Below, piece by piece: positions 26,403-33,582 of a stretch of DNA of 64,000 bases; position 1 is the first letter of the stretch; each line of letters begins with the position of its first letter. The DNA is from Martinezella lusitana. GTDB lineage: Bacteria > Pseudomonadota > Alphaproteobacteria > Rhizobiales > Rhizobiaceae. Position numbers and translations under genes: made by a program. Below the pieces are notes generated by a model. The model worked only from the letters and a program-made list of their open reading frames with translations. It was not told the DNA's origin and did not search any database. The stretch spans positions 161,827 through 225,826 of the forward strand of contig NZ_JACHBG010000009.1 in assembly GCF_014207095.1 (NCBI RefSeq). The letters run 5' to 3'.

Positions 26403-26651
26403 TCACGACAGCACGGGAACGCCTGCTTCGACCGCCGCAGCTATAAAGGCAAGACGCGCTTCCTCGGCAGGCCGCTCACCGCGTTGAACGTCCATGCAGA
26501 TCAGGAGTGCGGACATGAAACAGCTGCCTTCGTCCGCCGGCCAGTCGTCCAGAAGCGTCTTCCAGGCGTCGCCGGCGTCCTTGACTATTTTTATTTCGCC
26601 CGTGCTGTGGCGAACAACGTGCACAGGAGAGAAGCATGGCATGGTGTTCAT
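26403..26651 (-). CDS. DUF982 family small protein (second copy)
   Basis: 82 residues from the ATG at 26651, which has GGAG at nine bases; an ATG at 26666 gives five more residues. The core layout equals that of the neighbour: a strand-rich first part with GDAWKTLLDDWPADEGSCF, then GERPAEEARLAFIAAAVEAGVP. The two copies share the W-P-x-D-E and P-E-x-A-R-x-A-F-I-A-A patterns, as expected for a diverged tandem duplication. Function is unknown. Confidence 0.7.
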   Translation of the reverse strand: MNTMPCFSPVHVVRHSTGEIKIVKDAGDAWKTLLDDWPADEGSCFMSALLICMDVQRGERPAEEARLAFIAAAVEAGVPVLS

Positions 26652-26906
26652 GATTGAAGACTCCAACGCGGCAGAGCCTTTCTTGGTCCTTTATCGACGA
26701 GCGCGCATTTAACTTTATTAATCCCAGCTCAGGTTTTGGGAGGGACGGGATCAGTCGTAACTCTCGTCTCCGCTGCATTTGTCAAGTGACAAGGCGCGGG
26801 TCAATTCCAGAGCCCAGCGGGCCGCAGGGCTGCGCGGTGGCCCCAAGATCAGGGGGTGTAGTGCCGGAATGGGGCGTGTCTTTTCCGCGAGATGCGATCG
26901 GTACGT

Positions 26907-27821
26907 TTACTCTCTATTTGCGGATTCTCGGCCGAGGTGTCGGACCGTGTCGATAAAGGCCCGCAGTTTCGGCGCAAGTTCCGCACGGCGAGGAAAGTAG
27001 AGAAAAAGGCCGGCCTCAAGGACCGCGAATTCGCTCAAGACCTGAATCAGTCTGCCGGCATCAATATCTGCGCGCACCAGCGGTTTGAATACATAGGCCA
27101 ATCCGACGCCTGCCAGCGCCAGCTCGATTGCCGAGTGGGATTCGGTAACGATTGCTGGGCCCTGCACGGCGACAGCGACGTCCCGGCCGTCCTCGACGAA
27201 CTCCCATTCGTAGAGCCCGCCTGAGCGGATCAGTCGATAGCCGATGCAATTGTGGCTTGAGAGGTCACTGAGTATCATCGGGCGACCAAAGTGGCTGATA
27301 TAATCGGGTGAGGCGACCACGACCGAACGGAAGGGCGGGGTGAGGCGAACTGCCACCATGTCCTGCGCGATCATTTCGCCGATGCGAATGCCGGCATCGA
27401 AGCCTTCGGACACGATATCGGTCAGCCTCTCGTCGGAAAAGATCTCAACTTCCACTTCCGGATAGCGCTCGGCCATGGCCGCAATGACACGCGTGACGGC
27501 AAGCGACAAGCACACACGGGCTGCGTTGATCCGCAGCAGGCCGCTTGGCCTTCCTTTTATGGCCCTTATGCGTTCCATTCGCTCGTGAATGTCCTGAAGG
27601 GCCGGCGCGATGGTGGTAATCAGGCTCCTGCCCGCTTCCGTCAGCGCGACACTGCGTGTCGTGCGCGCAAAGAGCGGCTGGCCGAGCCGTTCTTCGACCA
27701 GCCGAACGGCATGGCTGACGGCGGAAGCACTCATTCCGAGCTCATTGGCGGCGGCCGCGAAGCCACCGCGGCGCGCAACGGCGACGATGATGGGTAGATG
27801 TGTCAGCAGATCTCGATCCAT
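26907..27821 (-). CDS. LysR-family transcriptional regulator
   Basis: 304 residues starting at MDRDLLTHLP; an upstream ATG at 27839 would add six. The helix-turn-helix is FAAAANELGMSASAVSHAVRLVEERLGQPLFARTT (residues about 20-55). The C-terminal effector domain has the substrate-binding fold seen in LysR proteins, with the LRINAARVCLSLA linker region. It is divergent from an aldo/keto reductase gene, 136 bases away, and by the usual LysR rule probably controls it. Confidence 0.87.
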   Translation of the reverse strand: MDRDLLTHLPIIVAVARRGGFAAAANELGMSASAVSHAVRLVEERLGQPLFARTTRSVALTEAGRSLITTIAPALQDIHERMERIRAIKGRPSGLLRINAARVCLSLAVTRVIAAMAERYPEVEVEIFSDERLTDIVSEGFDAGIRIGEMIAQDMVAVRLTPPFRSVVVASPDYISHFGRPMILSDLSSHNCIGYRLIRSGGLYEWEFVEDGRDVAVAVQGPAIVTESHSAIELALAGVGLAYVFKPLVRADIDAGRLIQVLSEFAVLEAGLFLYFPRRAELAPKLRAFIDTVRHLGRESANRE

Positions 27822-27957
27822 TGCTGAGCAATATCGCATAATGCATGCGAATTAAATGATCTTATAAAGGCGATCAAAGTCGGCGAACTTGTGTCCAGCG
27901 AACGGCCGGCACCGCCACGATCCCACTACGCCGGCGCCTTCAAAAAGGAGCGCGCTC

Positions 27958-29064
27958 ATGAGCATGAATTTCTACACCCTCGGCAATAGCGGGCTGAAAG
28001 TAACCAGGCTTGCTCTCGGCACCATGACCTTCGGCACTGAATGGGGCTGGGGCGCCGACAAGGAAACAGCTCGCGCCATTTTCAATGCCTATGTCGATGC
28101 CGGCGGCAATTTCTTCGATACGGCCGATGCCTATACGGGCGGTACGTCGGAAACCTGGCTCGGTGAATTCATTGCCGAAAGGGGATTGCGGGATGATGCA
28201 GTCATCGCCACCAAGTTCACCATGAACCTCACCGCCCGAACGCCGAACGCTGCGGGGAACGGCCGCAAGAACATATTGCGGGCCGTCGAGGGGTCGTTGA
28301 AGCGCCTCAACACCGATCACATCGATCTTTATCTGCTGCATTGCTGGGATCGGCTAACCCCACCCGAAGAGGTGATGCGGACTTTTGATGATCTCGTCCA
28401 GTCGGGAAAAGTGCTGCATGTCGGCTTGTCCGACGTGCCGGCCTGGTACGCCAGCCGCGCTCAGGCGGTTGCGGAATTTCGCGGCTATGAACCGTTATCG
28501 GCGCTTCAGCTCGAATATTCGCTTGCCGAACGCAATATCGAAAACGAGTTCGTTTCGTTCGGCACACGATATGGTGCTGGCATCATGGCGTGGAGCCCGC
28601 TCGCGAGTGGTCTTCTGAGCGGGAAATATCGGGCAGGCGAGGCGCGGCAAGTGGATGGCCGGCTTGAAACGGTCCGCGGTACGACCAACCCCGGCTTCCA
28701 GAAATTCACGGAACGCAACTGGGCGATCGTTGCGGAATTGGAAAAGGTTTCGGCGGAGCTCGGGCGCAGTATGGCGCAAGTGGCCGTCAACTGGGCGATG
28801 ACGCAGCCTGGCATCGCCTCGATCATCATCGGAGCAACCAGGCTCGAGCAATTGAAGGACAATCTTGGTGCGCTGGAGTTCACGATTCCGGCGGAGCTGC
28901 GCCAAAGGCTCAATGAGGTAAGCGCCTTGCAATCGACCTTCCCCTATTCCTTCTTCGGGCCGGAGATCCAGGGTTCGATGACCGGCGGACAGACGGTCGG
29001 CGACAAGCCGTCAGGTTACTATCCGGATCTTACCATCTCCGGGAAATTTGCAGGCGTCAGCTGA
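27958..29064 (+). CDS. Aldo/keto reductase
   Basis: 368 residues from an ATG with AAAAAGGAG upstream. AKR family TIM barrel with the catalytic tetrad segments FFDTADAYTGG (Asp and Tyr), IATKF (Lys) and LLHCWD (His). The NADPH-binding end is IIIGATRLEQLKDNLGA. It would reduce an aldehyde or ketone with NADPH, or oxidise in reverse. The closest type is the YajO/IolS group. The substrate is unknown. The divergent LysR gene is the probable regulator. Confidence 0.88.
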   Translation: MSMNFYTLGNSGLKVTRLALGTMTFGTEWGWGADKETARAIFNAYVDAGGNFFDTADAYTGGTSETWLGEFIAERGLRDDAVIATKFTMNLTARTPNAAGNGRKNILRAVEGSLKRLNTDHIDLYLLHCWDRLTPPEEVMRTFDDLVQSGKVLHVGLSDVPAWYASRAQAVAEFRGYEPLSALQLEYSLAERNIENEFVSFGTRYGAGIMAWSPLASGLLSGKYRAGEARQVDGRLETVRGTTNPGFQKFTERNWAIVAELEKVSAELGRSMAQVAVNWAMTQPGIASIIIGATRLEQLKDNLGALEFTIPAELRQRLNEVSALQSTFPYSFFGPEIQGSMTGGQTVGDKPSGYYPDLTISGKFAGVS

Positions 29065-29205
29065 CGCGGCAGATCGGGAACGATCCGGCGTCGGTGTCTT
29101 GCCGTATATGCCCGCCTTGGCCAGCTTCATCGCCATGGTGCGGACGGGGAGGCAAAACTTTTAGCGGCCGGTTGCCTCATATGTCGAAGCATGGCCCGCA
29201 TTGCC

Positions 29206-29556
29206 TCAGGATTCGCGATGCGCATCGTCCGCAGCCTTTGATGCCAACCGCTCGGCGTCGGGATCGAAAACCTCAGACAGGGTCTGCAGGATGCGCAATA
29301 CTCCAGGATGATCGCAGGTATAGTACCTGAACTGCGCCTGGCGTCGTACTTTGACTATTCCTGAATGATAAAGCCGCGTCAGATGCTGGCTGAGCGCCGA
29401 TTGCGAGATTCCGAGCTTCTTGGCTAGGCTATTGACGTCTTCTTCGTGGCTGGAAAGGTAAATACAAACCTCAAGACGCTTTGGGTTTGAAAGTTGGCTG
29501 AGGAGATCTGCATGGTAGATGAGGCGCTCATCTTCTGTAGTTTGGTCTGAGTACAT
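29206..29556 (-). CDS. ArsR-family regulator, NolR-like
   Basis: 116 residues. The winged helix is plain: LSNPKRLEVCIYL, DVNSLAKKLGISQSALSQHLTRLYHSGIVKVRRQAQFRYYTC, and LRILQTLSEVF. The SQSALSQHL recognition helix and the RR-x-AQ wing match the NolR group of rhizobial regulators, which control nodulation and growth genes. The cysteine pattern of metal-sensing ArsR proteins is absent. It is not necessarily NolR itself. It has no obvious operon partner. Confidence 0.8.
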   Translation of the reverse strand: MYSDQTTEDERLIYHADLLSQLSNPKRLEVCIYLSSHEEDVNSLAKKLGISQSALSQHLTRLYHSGIVKVRRQAQFRYYTCDHPGVLRILQTLSEVFDPDAERLASKAADDAHRES

Positions 29557-29887
29557 GACGCGGGCCGATCGCTGATAAATGTTTAATCTTCGAAGTTCAG
29601 GCGTCAGATGACAATAGACACAAAAGTCGCAAAATTATGTTCCGAACTATTGCAAATATATTGCATCCTCCCGGAACGACTGAACCTCCCACGCAGGCTG
29701 ACCACGGTGGAACACGCCTTCGTTAATCGACAACTAGGGTCGTATTGTGATTTGTGAATATGTCAGAGAGCGGTTTTGCAATTATTCTGTAACAAAATCG
29801 AACGAACTGCCTTGTTTTTGTCCGGCTTCTGACATCGCGCTGCAAATAAAGCCGTTTATCTTGTGTGGTATCGAACAGGAGATAAAG
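29557..29887. other. Intergenic region of about 330 bases
   Basis: This lies between the divergent ArsR-like gene and the small 29888 gene. It is AT-richer than the flanks and has no supported gene. I could not assign a clear sigma-70 promoter. Confidence 0.4.
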
Positions 29888-30109
29888 ATGACACATAGGG
29901 ACCTGACGATCACCGAAGTTCTTAAAGATCCGCTCATCCGGCAGATTATGCGGGCGGATCATATCTCTGTTAGCGGTATGGCGAACCTGTTGCAGGATGC
30001 TGCGCGCCGGCAGAAGCGTGCGAAAGAATTCGCCCTGCCCGCTGATTTGGCCCCGATGGCCAATGCAGCTTCACAGACGCAAATCACTGCCCGGGCGGAT
30101 TTGCGCTGA
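29888..30109 (+). CDS. Small conserved-looking protein of unknown function
   Basis: 73 residues from an ATG preceded by GGAGATAAAG, a good ribosome site. The first half ITEVLKDPLIRQIMRADHISVSGMANLLQDAARRQ is helix-rich and basic-acidic mixed; the second half is proline- and alanine-rich. I do not recognise a named family. The gene stands alone. Confidence 0.6.
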   Translation: MTHRDLTITEVLKDPLIRQIMRADHISVSGMANLLQDAARRQKRAKEFALPADLAPMANAASQTQITARADLR

Positions 30110-30201
30110 AGGCACTACCTCTACTTTCCAGTTGCCATGCGGCAGCTGACTTTGCTTGGCCGGTCAAATGCGTGTGGGATTGTCTGCGACCCTAGAGTAT
30201 C

Positions 30202-31092
30202 TTAGAGCGCGCCGTTGCGGTTGAGTGAAATCGCATAGACGCTGGTGGTCGCCGTTATGAAAAGCTTGTGCTTGCCGCGGCCGCCGAAACACAGATTGGA
30301 TACCGTTTCCGGCACCAGGATCTTGCCCATCAAATGTCCGTCGGGGGCAATGCAATGAACGCCATCGGCCGCCGACGACCAGAGATTGCCATCGCTGTCG
30401 AAGCGCATGCCGTCAGCGCAGCCGGGCGAAATCACATGAAACACCTCGCCACCGGATAGTCGCCAGTTATCGCCGACGTTGAAAACGCGGATATGCTGGG
30501 GATCGCTGCCATGCATGCGGCCGGTATCGGCGACGACGAGCTTTTTCTCATCCGGGCTGAAGGCGAGGCCGTTCGGGCAATTGAAGTCGGTCAGCACCGC
30601 TTGTATCGCACCGGACGGATCGACGCGGTAGACATGGCAAGGCAATTCCTGCTCGCTCCGGTGCCCTTCATAGTCCGTTGCAATACCGTAGTGCGGATCG
30701 CTGAACCAGATGGCGCCGTCCGACGTGACGACGACATCATTGGGCGAATTCAGCCGTTTGCCCTGATAGCGATCGGCGATCACCGTGATCGATCCGTCAT
30801 ATTCGGTACGGGTTACGCGTCTTCCGCCATGTTCGCAGCTGACGAGCCGGCCCTGCCGGTCGCGTGTGTGACCATTGGAAAAATTGGATGGCTCGCGAAA
30901 CACGCTGATGCCGAGACCCGGCACCCACCGCATGATGCGATTGTTGGGGATGTCCGAGAAAAGCAGACAATTCAGGTCTCCGAACCAGACCGGCCCTTCG
31001 ACCCAATCAAAGCCGGTTGCCAGCTGCTTGAGAGGCGCATTGCCGAGAACGAATGTGCCGAACGTGGGGTCAATGGTCTCGAAGAACGACAT
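30202..31092 (-). CDS. SMP-30/gluconolactonase family protein
   Basis: 296 residues from the ATG at 31092, preceded by GGGAGG; an in-frame ATG far upstream gives a poor N-terminal extension. Beta-propeller of the SMP-30/Gnl family: the metal-ligand segments are EGPVWFGD (Glu), LNSPNDVVV (Asn), CPNGLAFSPDE (Asn) and CADGMRFDSDGNLW (Asp). It would open an aldonolactone in the cytoplasm, for example gluconolactone. It is divergent from a gluconate 5-dehydrogenase-like gene, which fits one lactone-to-ketoaldonate path. Confidence 0.87.
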   Translation of the reverse strand: MSFFETIDPTFGTFVLGNAPLKQLATGFDWVEGPVWFGDLNCLLFSDIPNNRIMRWVPGLGISVFREPSNFSNGHTRDRQGRLVSCEHGGRRVTRTEYDGSITVIADRYQGKRLNSPNDVVVTSDGAIWFSDPHYGIATDYEGHRSEQELPCHVYRVDPSGAIQAVLTDFNCPNGLAFSPDEKKLVVADTGRMHGSDPQHIRVFNVGDNWRLSGGEVFHVISPGCADGMRFDSDGNLWSSAADGVHCIAPDGHLMGKILVPETVSNLCFGGRGKHKLFITATTSVYAISLNRNGAL

Positions 31093-31262
31093 CGCGGCAA
31101 TACCTCCCGTAAAGTTACACGGCCTGTTCGTTGTGTTATCGATACCGCATTCAAACGACTCCGCAAGCGGAGAGCATGGCACTTCAGACATATTCCGCCG
31201 TGAATTCGGAGTGTCCATTTCGACCCCTCTCTGGTATCGCAATTTGGCAAACGGAGGAAATG

Positions 31263-32021
31263 ATGTCAGTTGGTCTCTTTGATCTGAAAGGGCGGCGCGC
31301 CCTTGTCACGGGCTCATCCCAGGGTATCGGGCTCGCGCTCGCCAAGGGGTTGGCGGATGCTGGCGCAGACGTCATCCTCAACGGTCGCGACGAACAGAAG
31401 CTCGCCAGGACTGCGGAAGGCTTCGGGGGCAGGGCGCACGTGTTAGCATTCGACGCGACCGATCATGGCGCTGCGCGGCATGCCATCGACGCCTTCGAGG
31501 CAGAAACGGGTGCGATAGATATCCTCGTCAACAATGCCGGCATGCAGTTTCGTGCGCCGCTTGAGGAGTTTCCAGCCGATGCCTTCGAGCAGCTGTTGCG
31601 AACCAATATTTCCAGCATCTTCAATGTCGGTCAGGCGGTTGCGCGACATATGATCAAGCGCGGTGCCGGCAAGATCATCAACATAGCGAGCGTGCAGACG
31701 GCGCTGGCGCGGCCGTCAATCGCGCCCTACACGGCGACCAAAGGTGCAGTCGGCAATCTCACGAAGGGCATGGCGACGGACTGGGCTCGGTTCGGGCTGC
31801 AATGCAATGCCATCGCGCCCGGCTATTTCGACACTCCGTTAAACGCGGCACTGGTTGCCGATGCCGATTTCTCGGCATGGCTCGAAAAGCGCACACCGGC
31901 CGGCCGGTGGGGGCGGGTGGAGGAGTTGATCGGCGCGTGTATCTTCCTGGCGTCCGACGCCTCCTCCTTCGTCAACGGTCATGTTCTCTACGTTGATGGT
32001 GGGATCACCGCGTCGCTCTGA
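31263..32021 (+). CDS. SDR oxidoreductase, gluconate 5-dehydrogenase-like
   Basis: 252 residues; the ATG at 31263 (second of two adjacent) is 5 bases after GGAGG. Short-chain dehydrogenase with GSSQGIGLALAKGLADAG for NAD(P) binding, NNAG at VNNAGMQ, the catalytic Ser in IASVQT, and Tyr-Lys in YTATKGAVG. The start LFDLKGRRALVTGSSQGIG and the C-terminal FVNGHVLYVDGGITASL fit the Ga5DH/IdnO group. It would interconvert gluconate and 5-ketogluconate. The lactonase gene is divergent 170 bases away, and the gap should hold a shared control region. Confidence 0.82.
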   Translation: MSVGLFDLKGRRALVTGSSQGIGLALAKGLADAGADVILNGRDEQKLARTAEGFGGRAHVLAFDATDHGAARHAIDAFEAETGAIDILVNNAGMQFRAPLEEFPADAFEQLLRTNISSIFNVGQAVARHMIKRGAGKIINIASVQTALARPSIAPYTATKGAVGNLTKGMATDWARFGLQCNAIAPGYFDTPLNAALVADADFSAWLEKRTPAGRWGRVEELIGACIFLASDASSFVNGHVLYVDGGITASL

Positions 32022-32180
32022 ACGTCATGGACGACCGCCGCTGGTGAAGCGCGGTCCGGCTGTGGCTGGGGAAACATCGGGTCATTGATGCACAATGATG
32101 GCAATACGCTCTTACCGCGGACATGATCAGCATTTGATCGTGTGGGGCGCGAAATATTCGAAAATTATAGCCGACCGAGA

Positions 32181-32210
32181 ATGTGGCGCGGCCAATGGGC
32201 GGCGCCACAT
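32181..32210. terminator. Hairpin downstream of the SDR gene
   Basis: ATGTGGCGC at 32181-32189 pairs perfectly with GCGCCACAT at 32202-32210. It lies between two convergent genes and could act as a terminator, although no U-run follows. Confidence 0.45.
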
Positions 32211-32229
32211 CTCATTGGGTGAAGTCCTG

Positions 32230-32267
32230 GATAGCGATCCCCAGCAATCGCATCTGGGATCGCTATC
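32230..32267 (-). terminator. Strong hairpin at the end of the 32276 gene
   Basis: GATAGCGATCCC at 32230-32241 pairs perfectly with GGGATCGCTATC at 32256-32267 (12 bp, 14-base loop), only 8 bases after the stop of the minus-strand gene. It is the likely transcription end for that gene. It has no clear U-run. Confidence 0.5.
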
Positions 32268-32275
32268 AGCGCGCC

Positions 32276-32689
32276 TCATTCGCCGGCGGCATTTGCAATG
32301 CGGCAGAGGTTCTTGGTCATGTTCGGAGCCACTTGTCCCGGCTGGACAATGAAAACGACATCGACGCGGCTGCCCTTGCCGTTTTTGCGGATAACGGCGC
32401 GCAGAGTTTGCGGTCGGCCGGAGCCGCTCGTTTCCTGCTGGGCTGTCAATGTGCCAAGGTTTTTCTCTGCTTTCACATCCAGAAAACCATCGGCCAGAAT
32501 GGCGCGGTGAATTTTGTCAAAGGCGGCGTTCGGGTTGACTGACGGAACGACTACCCATGTCTTATAGGTGATGCCGGTCACCAGCGGAACGCCGCTGCTC
32601 TCAAAGTGGCTCGCACAGGCATCAGCCAGAGCCGGGGAGGCCGAAAGAAGCGCAAGCGCGAAAGCAAAACCTATCCTTGTATGCATCAA
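32276..32689 (-). CDS. Periplasmic protein of unknown function
   Basis: 137 residues with a signal peptide ending at ALA-DA (about residue 23). The mature part of about 115 residues has two cysteines (near each end), which may form a disulfide, and strands around VVVPSVNPNAAFDKIHRAI and RVDVVFIVQPG. I do not recognise the family. It is convergent with the SDR gene and is not part of the DhaK operon, which ends at 32857. Confidence 0.65.
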   Translation of the reverse strand: MMHTRIGFAFALALLSASPALADACASHFESSGVPLVTGITYKTWVVVPSVNPNAAFDKIHRAILADGFLDVKAEKNLGTLTAQQETSGSGRPQTLRAVIRKNGKGSRVDVVFIVQPGQVAPNMTKNLCRIANAAGE

Positions 32690-32856
32690 TTGACAGCCTT
32701 TTTTGATTGAACCTAGGGGATGGGTACATCAACAAGGTGAGATTGATACTATCATACCGGGAACATGTCTATCTTCGACATCACGCATGAATGGAGGGCT
32801 TCAGGCGGGAGATCTGCGTCGGTCAGCGGCCCCGTGGTCGGGGCAATGACCAGATT

Positions 32857-33528
32857 TCAGGCCCGTGAGGAAAGAATTCCAGCGCGCTCCTCCGCGAACG
32901 TATCGCGCATTGCGCGCAAAATTGTCACCGCCGATGCTGCGCCGGGATCGATGTGTCCGAGAGATCTTTGTCCAAGGCGGGCTGCCCGGCCGCGGGCGGC
33001 GACCATTGAGCTCGTAGAGTTTGCGCCGTCTTCCGCAGCTTCTAGAATGGCGCTCCACATGCCGGCGGCGTCGAGCGAACGCGTTCTGGCGTCGAGGGCA
33101 GCTTCGGCAGCCGGGATCCAAGCATCCAACATGGTCTTGTCGCCGCGCTGGCCCTTTCCGCGCTGCTGAATGCCTGCCCGCATTTCATCAACGATCATTG
33201 CCTGGCATGCCGGCGACAGCGATTCGTCGGTCTTCAGCGCCTGTGACGCTCGGCGAAAGGCGGTTGCGTATAGCGGGCCGGTCGATGCTCCGACCGCATC
33301 GAGGAACGCTGAAGCCGCGACGGCAAAAATCTCGGAAGGCAGGGCCTGTGCGGGGTCGAGCTTGGCGAGTTCCGCATTCACCGCCATGAAGCCGAGGGAC
33401 ATGGTGATCCCGTGATCGGCGTCTCCGATCGCGCCATCCAATTCCGAGAGACGGTCTTTCTCGGCATTGATTGCGATGGATATGCGCTGAAACATGTTGC
33501 CCAGGCATCGAGCGGCATTTTCCGACAT
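32857..33528 (-). CDS. dhaL: DhaL-type kinase subunit, copy 1
   Basis: 223 residues; DAK2/DhaL family. The nucleotide-metal site is LDGAIGDADHGITMSLGF, with the three Asp ligands around residue 31-38. Later segments are GASTGPLYATAFRRA, GDKTMLDAWIPA and ARGRAARLGQRSLGHIDPGA. DhaL gives ATP or, in PTS types, bound ADP to a DhaK subunit that holds the ketose. It directly follows the SorC-DhaK fusion (54 bases) and is its natural partner. It differs from copy 2, having DAD instead of DGD at the metal site. Confidence 0.85.
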   Translation of the reverse strand: MSENAARCLGNMFQRISIAINAEKDRLSELDGAIGDADHGITMSLGFMAVNAELAKLDPAQALPSEIFAVAASAFLDAVGASTGPLYATAFRRASQALKTDESLSPACQAMIVDEMRAGIQQRGKGQRGDKTMLDAWIPAAEAALDARTRSLDAAGMWSAILEAAEDGANSTSSMVAARGRAARLGQRSLGHIDPGAASAVTILRAMRDTFAEERAGILSSRA

Positions 33529-33582
33529 CGTCTTCCTCCCGGTCCCAGCAGTTCTTTCGCTGCCGGGCTCATTCTTATACGA

